Shown here: positions 14,909 through 24,137 of the stretch, piece after piece
Layout of the letters: each line of letters opens with the position of its first letter
Numbering within the stretch: the stretch's first letter is position 1
Source: JAICMB01 sp035295125
GTDB taxonomy: Bacteria > Acidobacteriota > Terriglobia > Bryobacterales > Bryobacteraceae
Direction: 5' to 3'
DNA length: 64,000 nt
NCBI GenBank assembly: GCA_035295125.1
Contig: DATGJP010000095.1
Location: 1 to 64,000 of the forward strand
The notes under the pieces: model-generated
The model's database searches: none
Told to the model about the DNA's origin: nothing
The model's input: the letters and a program-made list of their open reading frames with translations, nothing else
Made by a program: the position numbers and the translations under genes

Positions 14909-16587
14909 ATGGCGAAGCACAAACTCCCGTCGCGGCCGAGAGTCCCGTTGAGACCATCCGTATGTTGCAGGACGAATTGGCGCTCACCAATCGTGAAGTA
15001 ATGGCTCTCACGATGGAGTTGGAAACGCGTTTGGAGCAATTGAGCGCGGCCGAGGAGCGCTTTCGGCGCCTGGCGGAAAACGCGCCGGATACGATTTACC
15101 GTTACGAGTTGCGCCCGGCGCCGGGGTTTACTTTCGTCAACACCCGCGCGTCGACGATGACAGGATATTCGATCGACGAGTTCTACCGCGATCCCGATTT
15201 GTGGAAGAAGATCGTCCATCCGGACGATCTGCCGCTGATCGAGCCGGTCCTGCAGGGCGACCGCGTAAACGATGAAGGAATCATCCTGCGTTGGATTGGC
15301 AAGGAAGGCTCGCTCATGTGGATCGAGCAACACCACAACGTGGTTCGGGATCAAAGCGGCCAGATCGTCGCCGTCGAATGCATCGCGCGCGACATCACCG
15401 AGCGAAACAAACTCGAGGAAATGCTGCGCCATTCGCAGAAAATGGAGGCCATGGGGCGCCTGGCGGGCGGAGTGGCGCACGATTTCAACAATCTCCTCAC
15501 CGTAATTCTCGGTTACTCGAACGTTCTCAGTGATCGACTCCCGGCGGACGATCCGCTTCGCAAACCGCTCGACGCGATTCAACGAGCTGGTCAGCAAGCC
15601 GCGTCACTCACCGGTCAGCTTCTGGCTTATAGCCGCAAACAGGCGCTCCAGCCTCGAGTCCTGGACCTTAGCGCACTGATCGGCGAAATCAATGACATGC
15701 TCGAGCGGCTGATTGGTGAGGACGTAAGCCTGGCTGTCATTCAGGACGGCGCCTGCCACGTGAAGGGCGACTCCGGGCAGCTCACTCAGGTGGTGATGAA
15801 CCTGGTGATAAATGCCCGCGACGCCATGCCGCACGGCGGAAAACTGACCGTCGAAGCGCGCTGCGTTTTAAGAGAGAGCGAGGACATCGGCTGCCACACT
15901 TTTCGCGCCTCGGGACGATACGTGATGTTGGTGGTCAGCGATACGGGCTGCGGAATGACTCCCGAAGTTCAGTCGCACATTTTCGAGCCTTTCTACACCA
16001 CCAAGGAGTTCGGCAAGGGGACTGGGCTGGGGCTCGCCACGATCTACGGAATCGTGCAGCAGCACGGCGGCTGGATCGACGTTTACAGCGAACTGGACCA
16101 CGGCACTACGTTTAAGGTCTACATTCCCGAAGCGTCAAGCGAGACTCCGGCCACAGTTCCCGCGGCGTCCGTGACCGGGACGAAGCGTCTCGCGACCATT
16201 CTGGTTGCGGAGGACCAGGCCGCGATCCGCCTGCTTGCCGAGGACGTTCTTTCCGAGGCGGGACACCGGGTGATTACGGCGGCAAACGGCCGCGCGGCCC
16301 TGGAACTTGCGCAAGACCACACCGGTGCAATCGATCTTCTGGTTACCGATGTTGTCATGCCCGGCATGAACGGGCCGGAACTCGCCAGCCACCTGAATCG
16401 AGCCTGCCCGGGGCTATTGGTTCTGTACACCTCTGGCTACACGGATCACGCTCTTCTGCACGGCGGCGTAATCGAAACGGGGACGGCGTTCCTTCAGAAG
16501 CCTTTTTTGCCCCAGGACCTGTTAGCAAAGGTCGACGAGCTGTTGACGAGCAGCCCCCCTGAACCACAGTCTGACCCTTGCTCGTAA
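14905..16587 (+). CDS. Hybrid sensor histidine kinase (coiled coil-PAS-HisKA-HATPase-receiver)
   Basis: The 560-residue protein has an N-terminal coiled coil (about 16-55), a PAS domain (about 55-168) and HisKA with His192 in GGVAHDFNNLLT. The HATPase domain follows with NLVINARDAMP, DTGCGM and GTGLGLATIYGIV. A receiver domain lies at about 430-550 with phospho-acceptor Asp482 in LLVTDVVMPGM. There is no membrane segment, so it is a soluble sensor. The start overlaps the preceding gene by four bases (ATGA), making it the last gene of the stressosome operon. In some Gram-negative stressosomes the output runs through two-component proteins instead of a sigma factor; this kinase is the likely output here, by inference. 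Confidence 0.9.
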   Translation: MNGEAQTPVAAESPVETIRMLQDELALTNREVMALTMELETRLEQLSAAEERFRRLAENAPDTIYRYELRPAPGFTFVNTRASTMTGYSIDEFYRDPDLWKKIVHPDDLPLIEPVLQGDRVNDEGIILRWIGKEGSLMWIEQHHNVVRDQSGQIVAVECIARDITERNKLEEMLRHSQKMEAMGRLAGGVAHDFNNLLTVILGYSNVLSDRLPADDPLRKPLDAIQRAGQQAASLTGQLLAYSRKQALQPRVLDLSALIGEINDMLERLIGEDVSLAVIQDGACHVKGDSGQLTQVVMNLVINARDAMPHGGKLTVEARCVLRESEDIGCHTFRASGRYVMLVVSDTGCGMTPEVQSHIFEPFYTTKEFGKGTGLGLATIYGIVQQHGGWIDVYSELDHGTTFKVYIPEASSETPATVPAASVTGTKRLATILVAEDQAAIRLLAEDVLSEAGHRVITAANGRAALELAQDHTGAIDLLVTDVVMPGMNGPELASHLNRACPGLLVLYTSGYTDHALLHGGVIETGTAFLQKPFLPQDLLAKVDELLTSSPPEPQSDPCS

Positions 16588-16621
16588 CGAAGAAGACCGC
16601 GTCCCCGGATACGGATACCGG

Positions 16622-17344
16622 TCAGTAATACCAGTTCCTGAGCCGCACCTCGATCCCCGAACCCTCTAAAGCCTTCTGAAACGCAGCCGGATCGCTGCCC
16701 CTGTAATGGTACGGATAGACCACCGCCGGATGGAACGCCCGCACAGCCTCCGCGGCCTCCTCCGGAGTCATTGTGTACGGCAAATTCATCGGAATGAACG
16801 CGACGTCGATTTTCGTCAGAGCCTTCATCTCCGGAATGCCCTCGGTATCGCCGGCGATATAGAATCGCTTGCCGCCGTAATGCAGAACGTAGCCGTTTCC
16901 CCGGCCCTTGTCGTGATAGAACTTGCCGGGCGAGGGACCGCGCTTCAGGTTGTACATCGGTACCGCCTGAATCCGCCAGTCCTGCCAGATCATCGATTCG
17001 TTATTTTTGACCGTCCGAACATTATTAATGGCCTCGTATACCGCATATGGCCCCATGATCACGGTATCCGGCTTGCTGAGTTTGTGGATCATCGCCTCGT
17101 CCATATGATCGCCATGAATGTCGGTAATCAGAATCAGATCGGCCTTGGGCAAACCGTCGTAGTTGCCCTGACTCCACGGATCGACGTGAATCACCCTGCC
17201 GCCGCCTTCAATCATCATGCTGGCGTGATGAATCACGGTGATCTTAACAGGTCCGGCGCTCGTGGCAAACTCCTCCACCGGCCGCTGCGGTTGAGCGAAC
17301 GCGGCGGCAACGGCGAGGAGCAGCAGTGCTGAACTGAGTCGCAT
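16622..17344 (-). CDS. Secreted metallo-beta-lactamase-fold hydrolase (UlaG-like)
   Basis: The 240-residue protein has a signal peptide (about 1-18, LLLLAVAAAFAQ) and the beta-lactamase-like fold: IHHASMMIEG, a DPWS turn, TDIHGDHMD (Asp75, His77, Asp79, His80), YIAGDTEG and a late His in YPYHYRG. The usual metal motif is H-x-H-x-D-H; the first His is replaced by Asp75, as in some UlaG-type proteins. It should be a periplasmic metal-dependent hydrolase of unknown substrate. It is convergent with the stressosome operon. The family is clear, the function is not. Confidence 0.85.
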   Translation of the reverse strand: MRLSSALLLLAVAAAFAQPQRPVEEFATSAGPVKITVIHHASMMIEGGGRVIHVDPWSQGNYDGLPKADLILITDIHGDHMDEAMIHKLSKPDTVIMGPYAVYEAINNVRTVKNNESMIWQDWRIQAVPMYNLKRGPSPGKFYHDKGRGNGYVLHYGGKRFYIAGDTEGIPEMKALTKIDVAFIPMNLPYTMTPEEAAEAVRAFHPAVVYPYHYRGSDPAAFQKALEGSGIEVRLRNWYY

Positions 17345-17396
17345 AGTTACAGAATACCGTTGAGCGTCGCGCTTTCAGGCGCTACAGCCGGTTCGC

Positions 17397-18326
17397 CTAT
17401 TCGATGCGGAAAGCTGCCATCTTGTTGACCCCCTCCACCACCCACTGACCGTTACCAATCCTCTCAGCGTTCAAACCGGTGGCACCCGATTGGTTGATGT
17501 ACATATTAATTCCCTGATTGATCAGGTCTTGCGTAGCGGCGACAAACCAGTAACGGGTTCCCGAGTGCCACTGCGGGTTTGCTCCTATGCCCTGGTTGTC
17601 ACCGAATCCTCCGACAATAGCGGTGTTTCCATCGGCAGAAAGAGCTGTCGACGCTCCAAACGTGGCCAAACCGATGGCATCGGAAGGGACGAGTTTGTTG
17701 CCCTGTTGCGTCCAGGAGTTGTTCGTGCGCGTGAAGTCCAGGCTGCGCCGATGCCGGACGCGTCGTTCGGCGCCCCGGAAAGGAGCTTGTTTCCATCTGC
17801 GGAAAGCGCGACTGTTCCACCCTGGCTGGGGCCATTGCCGATAGCGCCAGAGCCAACGAGTTTATCGCCCTGCTGGCTCCAAACATCATTCGTACGCGTG
17901 AACACCCAGACTGCGCCCGTCAGGTTCGTGTCATTGGAAGCGCCGATTGCCACAGGCTTTCCGTCGGCTGAACTGGCGATTGTCGGCCCAGGTGCCTGCA
18001 ACGATGGTGTTGCCATCCGCGGAGAGGGCGAGGGGCCCGACCTCGGTCCAGTCGAAGCCTGCGTCGATATTCGGCTGCTGGCTCCAGGTGCCGTTGGCGC
18101 GGGTAAAAACCGCAAGTGTTTTTGTAAGACCGTTGGGGGCTTGCGGATCGCTCCTGGTGGCGAGAATTAATGCGGTGTTGCCATCCCCGGAAAGCACCAC
18201 GCTGCCATTCAGCAAGACATTTCCCTGTTGGTAAAACTGGCCCGCAGCGTTTGCTGCCGGGACATAAATCAGCACAACGGCTATCAATAGGCGGAAAATA
18301 AAACGGGGTTCGAATAGAATTGCCAT
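17397..18326 (-). pseudogene. FG-GAP/beta-propeller-like secreted protein, broken by two frame changes
   Basis: Three minus-strand frames join to one product starting at ATG 18326 with a signal peptide (FIFRLLIAVVLIYVPAANA). Repeats of the form VFTR.N..W.QQG...L and ALSADGN occur about every 60 residues, as in acidobacterial FG-GAP-like propeller proteins. The first break is near 18000, where a repeat unit seems partly lost. The second is near 17738, where one missing base changes AWVFTRTN to AWTSRART. The C terminus ends in a tail that resembles a short ligand domain (GNGQWVVEGVNKMAAF). It is probably no longer translated as one chain unless the breaks are sequence errors. Confidence 0.65.
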
Positions 18327-18447
18327 GCCCGAATCGAGCCTCTGACACAAGTCTATATCCTGGACGTACATGCCTGCTTCGGAGCCGGTAAAGCATAAAC
18401 CACCGCGAACGGCAATTTACGTGCCCAGAAAAAAGCCGGAGCACACG

Positions 18448-18885
18448 ATGTTACGCACTTCGACGGCTTGGTTACTCGGACTGGTATGTTTGTCGCCTTT
18501 TGCAGTAGGGCAGGTGCATGACGCCCGCATCGATAAGCTTGAAAAGGATACGGCACAACTCAAGGCCACTGTTGCGGAGCAGGACCGCAGAATCAATGAG
18601 TTGCAGAACACTGTCAAGGCCTTGCAAGCAGCTCTTACGCCCGCGCCAAAGCCGATCCCGGCGCCCACGCCACTCTGGCAGGAGCCATCGAATTGGAACT
18701 TGATCCAACCTGGAATGCCAGAAGCGCGGGTGGTGGAGATTCTGGGGCCGCCGACCGGCGTGGACGCGGATACCGACGTGCGAACCTTACGTTATGAGAC
18801 CGGGTCGTCCGCAACGCGAATTCTGAAGGGCAGCGTAACGCTGACGGACGATCGCGTTACCTCTGCGCAGCCGCCGAAGTTCTAA
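18448..18885 (+). CDS. Secreted small protein with coiled coil and SmpA/OmlA-like C terminus
   Basis: From ATG 18448 the product is 145 residues. It has a signal peptide (about 1-21, LLGLVCLSPFAVGQ), a coiled coil at about 25-65 (KLEKDTAQLKATVAEQDRRI), a proline-rich linker, and a C-terminal stretch WNLIQPGMPEARVVEILGPP. That stretch has the pattern of SmpA/OmlA/BamE-like domains (the helix-loop LxxGMsxxeVxxlLGxP). It should sit in the periplasm or at the cell envelope. No lipobox is evident. The relation to BamE is only at the level of the short motif, so a role in outer-membrane assembly is not claimed. A longer in-frame start exists but lacks a signal peptide. Confidence 0.7.
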   Translation: MLRTSTAWLLGLVCLSPFAVGQVHDARIDKLEKDTAQLKATVAEQDRRINELQNTVKALQAALTPAPKPIPAPTPLWQEPSNWNLIQPGMPEARVVEILGPPTGVDADTDVRTLRYETGSSATRILKGSVTLTDDRVTSAQPPKF

Positions 18886-18975
18886 CAGCAGCACCATCCT
18901 GCCTCCTTTCTACGCTTGATGCGGCGGCTGTCGTCGAGCACGAACCTGCGCTTCCCCAACTCTGTTTATTTTTCG

Positions 18976-18998
18976 TTGGAACGTGGAGGGCGTTCCAA
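18976..18998. promoter_or_regulatory. Perfect inverted repeat, possible operator
   Basis: TTGGAACG (18976-18983) and CGTTCCAA (18991-18998) are perfect complements around a seven-base spacer. The site lies 27 bases before the start of the membrane protein gene at 19025, where a repressor site or a leader hairpin would be expected. Confidence 0.45.
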
Positions 18999-19024
18999 AT
19001 CGTACAACCGTTTCGGAGGCTAGG

Positions 19025-19597
19025 ATGGACATCCAGGACGCTCAAAGCGAAGTGCGGTTTGTTTACATTGGCGGCTTTTGGGGCCAGCTTGTCTCGTCCG
19101 TAATCTGGCTGGCGTCCGCAGCGCTAGGCACTTGGGCCACTCCAAAAGCTTCCATTCTGGCGGCCGTCATCGGGGGATTTTTTATCTTCCCCCTCACGCG
19201 CATGCTGCTGCGGCTGTCGGGTCATTCCGCAGGATTGAGCAAAGAGAACCAGTTTAATAGCCTGGGGATGCAGGTGGCGTTTGTGCTGCCGTTTTCAATG
19301 CTGCTTCTCATACCCGTCGGTCACTACAACTTAAACTTGTTTTTTCCGGCTCTGATGGTCCTCCTGGGAGCGCACTATTTGCCATTCAGTACTCTCTACG
19401 GGATGCGCATGTTCCTGTTCCTTGCGGGAATTCTCATCGCTATGGGTGTCGTAATCGCACGCTATTTTTCGGACATTTTCAGCCTGGGCGCCTGGGCCGC
19501 CGCACTGGCGCTATTCATTTTCGCCTGGATAGGACGCTCCATCGCGGTGGGTGAGGCCAGAACACACGTGAAAGCCGGCGTCGAAGGCAGGAATTGA
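19025..19597 (+). CDS. Integral membrane protein, DUF7010-like
   Basis: From ATG 19025, preceded by GGAGG eight bases upstream, the product is 190 residues with about six hydrophobic segments, for example LVSSVIWLASAALGTWA, ILAAVIGGFFIFPL, FVLPFSMLLLIPVG and MFLFLAGILIAMGVVI. The start MDIQDAQSEVRFVYIGGF.GQ resembles the DUF7010 family of uncharacterised bacterial membrane proteins, recalled from pattern and not searched. No catalytic motif is seen. It is a single gene with its own operator-like repeat upstream, and convergent with the ADOP permease. Confidence 0.75.
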   Translation: MDIQDAQSEVRFVYIGGFWGQLVSSVIWLASAALGTWATPKASILAAVIGGFFIFPLTRMLLRLSGHSAGLSKENQFNSLGMQVAFVLPFSMLLLIPVGHYNLNLFFPALMVLLGAHYLPFSTLYGMRMFLFLAGILIAMGVVIARYFSDIFSLGAWAAALALFIFAWIGRSIAVGEARTHVKAGVEGRN

Positions 19598-19644
19598 CTC
19601 CTTTCCATTCCTGGGCTTCCGATCTTTACGAATCGCCAGACATG

Positions 19645-22062
19645 TCAATCCTGCCGCAGCAGGATCATTGGATCAACAGCCAGCGCCTTTTGCGCTGGAA
19701 TCCACGCAGCCGCGAGCCCCAGCACAAGCATCGTGAGCACGACGCCGCCCAACACCAGCGGATCGTTTGGCGACGCCTGGTACACGATGTGCGAGAGCAC
19801 CCTCGTTGCCAGGACGCCAAGCAGCAAACCCGCGGCGGAACCCAGCGACAGCAATACAAAGGCTCGCCACAACGCCGCGCGCAGCAGTTGCTTTCGCCGT
19901 GCGCCCAGCGCCATGCGAATTCCGAGTTCACGCAGCCGTTTGCTGACGGTATAGGAGGCCATACCGAAGATTCCCGTCACTGCCAGCATTGCGCCGAGCA
20001 GCCCGAGCACGCCGAGAGCCACGGCAGCCACCCGTGCGGCAAACAACGCGGAGCCCATTTCCTGGTTCCACGGTTTTATGGCGAAAGGCAACCCGGCATC
20101 CAGTCCGTGCATTGCGCGCTCGAGGACCCGGGAGATCTGTTCCTTGTCGCGCGCCGAGCGCACCAGCAGCCAGGTGCCGCTCGACTGCTGCTGCAGAAAT
20201 GAATAGAACATTGCGGGTTGCTGGTCCTCTGTGAGCGTCCGGTATTTCCCGTTTTCCACCACGCCAACGACTTCCGCCCGCGTTCCACCCCAGAACTTGA
20301 AATGCCCACCGACCGCTTTGTCCACGGACCCAAAGACCTTAAGCGCAAATTCTCGGTTCACCAGAGCCACTTTCGGCGCGTTACTGTCGTCGTGCAGCGT
20401 CAGGTTTCTTCCCGCCAGGAGGGTCGTTCCTGCAGCTTCCAGGTAGCCTGGCGAGATGTTGTAATTCATGGCATCCGCGGCCACGTTGGTTGGCCGGTAA
20501 TCGGTCGTGCTATCGGTGTAAACATAGGAGTCGCCGCCGCCGATGCCCAACGGCACGTGGGATATATAGCCCGCAGCCGTCACGCCGGGAATGGCGGCTG
20601 CCGCCTCCAGCATTCGCCTCTGCATCCGTGGAATCCGGTCGTCGGTGTAGCCGGCCATGTGCAGGTCGCTCTGTAGGAGCATCACGTTCTGGGGCACAAA
20701 ACCGAAATTGCTGTGGAGAGATCGCGCCAGGCCGCGTACGGCCACCAGCGAGGATGTCACCAGCACCGCACAGATTGCAATCTGCACCGCTAGTAGAACA
20801 TCCCTCACCGCGAACTTCCGCTGTCCGTCGACTCGTGAGGCACCGGTGCGAATCACCTGCCACGGATCCGCTCGCATGACCTGCCGCACGGGCGTCATCC
20901 CGAACAGCAGTCCGCTGACCAACGCCAGCACCAGCGCCACAATATACGTACCAGCGTCGGGGTTCACGGGCACGTTGATCGGAATATCCGGAATCGGCTG
21001 CCAGGCACTCAGCACGTGCAGAATCCCTATGCCTCCTGCGAGTCCCAAGGCTCCCCCGGCAAGCGAAACCAGCACCGCGGTCATCAGCATCTGCCGCAGG
21101 ACCAATCCGCGAGGCGATCCAAGCGCTAACCGGAGTGCTGTTTCCTTCGCGCGATCTGCCGCCCACGCGGCAAACAAGCTGCCCAGGTTGGCGCACGCCG
21201 CCAGCAGAATAAGTCCCGCCAGCAGTGTCAGGCCCAGCATGAAGGCCCGGGCTGGTCCTCCGAGCATGTCACCCACGAGCCCCGGACGCGCCAGTGTGAA
21301 CTTAATGCCATCATCATCTGTTGGGTAGGTTTTGGTCAGCCACGTTCCAAGCGCATTCAGGTCCGCCGCCGCCTGCGCCGCCGTCAAACCAGGCTTCAGC
21401 CGCCCCAATACGAACCCGGAGTGGTTGCCGCGTGCCTGTAGTGCGTTGTAGCCCTCGACAGCGGGCTGCTCGACCATCGGAATCCAAAGCGCCGGCGCAA
21501 AGAACAGCTCGGTACCGCGAAACTCCGGCGGCGCTACTCCGATGACCGTAAAGGGATGTTTATTGATCTGCAACATCCGGCCCACCACGGCAGGATCGTC
21601 ATGAAAACGGCTACGCCAGTATGCGTAGCTCAGTACGGCATAAGGAGCGCTGTTGGGGCCGCGCTCATCGTCGGCGTGAAAGAATCGGCCCAGATAGGGC
21701 TGAATACCCAAGGTGTCGAAGTAGTTTCCACTCGCCAGGTACGGCCACGCCGTCGCCGGATAACCGCCGGTGTCCACCCCGACGGGACCCACGATGTCGA
21801 AGGACAGCAGGCTCTCAAACGTGCGGTTCTTATCCCGAAGATCGACATAGTCGGGATACGACTGTGATGGGTACTGGAAACGTTGCACCATATAGAGATT
21901 CCGCGCGTTCGGCACATTCACGGGCCGCAGCACCAGTGCGTTCAGCACGCTGAACACAACCGCGTTCGCGCCAATCCCGAGCGCCAGTGTGAGGATCGCG
22001 GTCACCGCAAATCCCGGCGACTTCCTCAACTGCCGCAATGCCACTTTCAGGTCGTTGGTCAT
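19645..22062 (-). CDS. ABC transporter permease of the ADOP type
   Basis: This 805-residue protein starts MTNDLKVALRQLRKSPGFA, the typical ADOP N terminus, followed by the first transmembrane helix with ALGIGANAVVFSVLNALVLRP. It has two MacB_PCD periplasmic parts (PFTVIGVAPPEF is in the first) and two FtsX transmembrane blocks. The second FtsX block carries KRLRELGIRMALGARR and the end is ALAVDPMILLRQD. No ATPase gene is adjacent. The gene shares family with 7197-9611 and 53941-56292 but is not a near-identical copy. The role is probably extrusion or mechanotransmission at the inner membrane, with unknown substrate and ATPase partner. Confidence 0.92.
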   Translation of the reverse strand: MTNDLKVALRQLRKSPGFAVTAILTLALGIGANAVVFSVLNALVLRPVNVPNARNLYMVQRFQYPSQSYPDYVDLRDKNRTFESLLSFDIVGPVGVDTGGYPATAWPYLASGNYFDTLGIQPYLGRFFHADDERGPNSAPYAVLSYAYWRSRFHDDPAVVGRMLQINKHPFTVIGVAPPEFRGTELFFAPALWIPMVEQPAVEGYNALQARGNHSGFVLGRLKPGLTAAQAAADLNALGTWLTKTYPTDDDGIKFTLARPGLVGDMLGGPARAFMLGLTLLAGLILLAACANLGSLFAAWAADRAKETALRLALGSPRGLVLRQMLMTAVLVSLAGGALGLAGGIGILHVLSAWQPIPDIPINVPVNPDAGTYIVALVLALVSGLLFGMTPVRQVMRADPWQVIRTGASRVDGQRKFAVRDVLLAVQIAICAVLVTSSLVAVRGLARSLHSNFGFVPQNVMLLQSDLHMAGYTDDRIPRMQRRMLEAAAAIPGVTAAGYISHVPLGIGGGDSYVYTDSTTDYRPTNVAADAMNYNISPGYLEAAGTTLLAGRNLTLHDDSNAPKVALVNREFALKVFGSVDKAVGGHFKFWGGTRAEVVGVVENGKYRTLTEDQQPAMFYSFLQQQSSGTWLLVRSARDKEQISRVLERAMHGLDAGLPFAIKPWNQEMGSALFAARVAAVALGVLGLLGAMLAVTGIFGMASYTVSKRLRELGIRMALGARRKQLLRAALWRAFVLLSLGSAAGLLLGVLATRVLSHIVYQASPNDPLVLGGVVLTMLVLGLAAAWIPAQKALAVDPMILLRQD

Positions 22063-22322
22063 TAGGGCCTTCTGGCAGCAAATACGATGACGCCCGGCAC
22101 ATAGTTCCCCTTGATTCAGCGATCTATGTCTTTTATGAATGCCAACCGCCTATTCCTGGCGGAGCGCCGCGAGACCGGTGATAGTAAAAGGAGGATGGCG
22201 GCGGCAAGGATTGTGATCAGTTGCGGCCAAGGACCAGATCCGGTCTGCGTTTCGCAGTCGAAGTGTGCACGTATTGGCTCGCGCGTTCGGTGAGCCGGTG
22301 AGGTGGAGTCGGAGCAACAATC
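22063..22322. other. Divergent intergenic region
   Basis: It separates the ADOP permease (minus) from the AraC-type regulator (plus). No gene and no clear binding palindrome were found. It is the natural place for both promoters. Confidence 0.4.
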
Positions 22323-23174
22323 ATGAAGCGCGAAGTTGAGGCGTCGAGCGAATTCCGCGCGGAGGTGTTGTTGGAATCGTCAATCGCTACGATTCGCGAC
22401 GTACACTGCCGAGGGAGTTGCAAGGGGCTCAGCGCCGAAGAGTGCGCTGCGAGAACGGAACTTGTGTTCCCGTATCGTGGCGCTTTTGTACGCCATGTCG
22501 GGCGCGACAAAGCGGTGGCGGAGGCAAACCAGGTCCTGTTCTTCAATGCCGGCGACGCGTATCGGGTGAGCCATCCTGTCGCGGGCGGGGATGCAAGCCT
22601 CTCGATCGCTATTGGTGAATCGGAGTTGCGCGAACTCGCTGGGCGAGGTCTTCTGCACGGGAGGGCGCAGGTCGCGTTTCGCAAACAGCGGATGAGGGTG
22701 GATGCGCGGGTTCAATCTCTCGCGGCTTTGTTGCGGCATCGGATGCGCCGGAACTTTGCCGGAACTCTTGAAGCGGAGAGCGTCGTGTTGGCGCTGGTGA
22801 GACGCGCGGTTGGGCTTCGGACGCAGCTCGATGCGAGCGGCGGCATGGGCCGGCAACGTTTTGCGGATCGGGCTAAGCTCGCGCTGACGAGCGATCTGTC
22901 GCGGCGATGGACGCTGCGGGATGTAGCTTCGGAGGTGGGATGCTCTCCAGTCTATTTGACGCAGATATTTCAGCAGGTGGAAGGCCTTCCTCTTTATCGA
23001 TATCACCTGCGGTTGCGGCTTGCGCGGGCGCTCGATCTTCTCGCGGAATATGAGGACCTGACCGAGTTGAGCCTGGAGCTTGGTTTTTCAAGCCACAGCC
23101 ATTTCAGCGCCGCGTTTCGCGCGGTATATGGCAGTACGCCTTCGGATTTCCGGCGCTCTGCGTCGCGCCGCTAG
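22323..23174 (+). CDS. AraC-family transcriptional regulator
   Basis: The 283-residue protein has an N-terminal cupin-like sensor part (about 20-125, including VLFFNAGDAYRVSHPVAGGD) and a C-terminal AraC/XylS DNA-binding domain (about 185-280). The two helix-turn-helix units are visible in WTLRDVASEVGCSPVYLTQI and LTELSLELGFSSHSHFSAAF, ending with the conserved YGSTPSDFRR. It is a DNA-binding regulator in the cytoplasm. The next gene, 58 bases downstream on the same strand, is a possible target or operon partner. The inducer is unknown. Confidence 0.9.
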   Translation: MKREVEASSEFRAEVLLESSIATIRDVHCRGSCKGLSAEECAARTELVFPYRGAFVRHVGRDKAVAEANQVLFFNAGDAYRVSHPVAGGDASLSIAIGESELRELAGRGLLHGRAQVAFRKQRMRVDARVQSLAALLRHRMRRNFAGTLEAESVVLALVRRAVGLRTQLDASGGMGRQRFADRAKLALTSDLSRRWTLRDVASEVGCSPVYLTQIFQQVEGLPLYRYHLRLRLARALDLLAEYEDLTELSLELGFSSHSHFSAAFRAVYGSTPSDFRRSASRR

Positions 23175-23232
23175 AACGATCTAAAGATTTTGACAGCGCT
23201 GGTCTTCGCGGGCGTGCGATTCTGAACGCACT

Positions 23233-23991
23233 ATGACCGATCAGACACGGAAGGCTGAAGAGTTTCGGGCGCTGCATGTGCCTGGGGAACCGCTGGTTCT
23301 TTTCAATGTTTGGGATGCAGGAAGCGCGAAGGCGGTAGCGAACGGCGTCGCCAAGGCTCTGGCTACCAGCAGTTGGTCTGTTGCACATGCGAACGGATTT
23401 GAGGACGGCGAACAGATGCCGCTGACCTTGGCGATCGACAATCTGCGGCGGATCGTAATGGCGACGGATCTGCCCGTGACCGTAGATCTGGAGAGTGGAT
23501 ACGGTGATGCGCCGGAGGTCGTCGGGGAGACGATCAGGCTTGCGATTGAGGCGGGCACTGTGGGGTGCAACCTGGAAGATAGCTTTCCGGCGACTGGGAA
23601 GCTGCGGGAGGTCGCGGACCAGGCGGCTCGATTGCGGCAGGCTCGCGCGGTGGCGGATGGGACGACGGTCCACTTTTTCATCAACGCTCGTACGGACGTG
23701 TTTCTTCAGCATCCGCGTGAGGAGCACGGGGATGCCATGGTGGAAGACGCGGTCGCGCGGGCTTGTGCTTATGCCGAGGCCGGCGCGGATGGGCTTTTTG
23801 TTCCTGGATTGGCGGATGTTGGGTTAATCGCACGCATTGTGGATCGATGTCCGCTTCCGATTAATGTCATGGTGGATGATGCGACCCTGCCCCTAGCGGT
23901 ACTTGCGCGACATGGCGTTGCCAGGGTGAGCCATGGGCCGCGCCCGTTCTTGGCGGCGATGAAGGCGCTGGAGAATTTTGGCGCCGATTGA
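23233..23991 (+). CDS. Isocitrate lyase / PEP mutase superfamily enzyme
   Basis: The 252-residue protein has the phosphoenolpyruvate mutase/isocitrate lyase fold: LVLFNVWDAGSAKAV near the N terminus, VDLESGYGD (metal-binding Asp/Glu), GCNLEDSF and INARTDVF. The KKCGH-type catalytic loop of true isocitrate lyase is absent, so it belongs to the short branch that includes oxaloacetate- or carboxyphosphonoenolpyruvate-type lyases and mutases. It probably breaks or makes a C-C bond next to a 2-oxo acid, using Mg2+. The exact reaction cannot be assigned. It follows an AraC regulator on the same strand. Confidence 0.85.
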   Translation: MTDQTRKAEEFRALHVPGEPLVLFNVWDAGSAKAVANGVAKALATSSWSVAHANGFEDGEQMPLTLAIDNLRRIVMATDLPVTVDLESGYGDAPEVVGETIRLAIEAGTVGCNLEDSFPATGKLREVADQAARLRQARAVADGTTVHFFINARTDVFLQHPREEHGDAMVEDAVARACAYAEAGADGLFVPGLADVGLIARIVDRCPLPINVMVDDATLPLAVLARHGVARVSHGPRPFLAAMKALENFGAD

Positions 23992-24046
23992 TGTGCAGTG
24001 ATTTGATTCCGGTGCTGGTCGAAAACCGCGATTGAACTGCAAGGCC

Positions 24047-24126
24047 GTACCGCCGGCCTCAGCCGGCCATGGGCAGCCTGGAGGCTGTGTTACCGCGGTT
24101 TTGTCGATGGCGACAGGTTGAAACCT
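24047..24126. repeat. Composite intergenic hairpin repeat (same family as 44952-45001)
   Basis: Between convergent genes lie GCCGGC/GCCGGC (24052-24067), CAGCCT/AGGCTG (24074-24087) and CAGGTT/AACCTG (24113-24126). The reverse complement of 24047-24094 aligns with 44952-45001 (GGTAAC.CAGCCT.CAGGCTG, then CCCAT..GCCGG). It may serve as a transcription end between the two genes. Confidence 0.6.
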
Positions 24127-24137
24127 GCTTCTTCGGT

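Noticed and set aside
16622..17344. Acyl-homoserine lactonase
   Set aside because: The metal motif begins with Asp instead of the first His and the protein has a signal peptide; it is closer to UlaG-like proteins.
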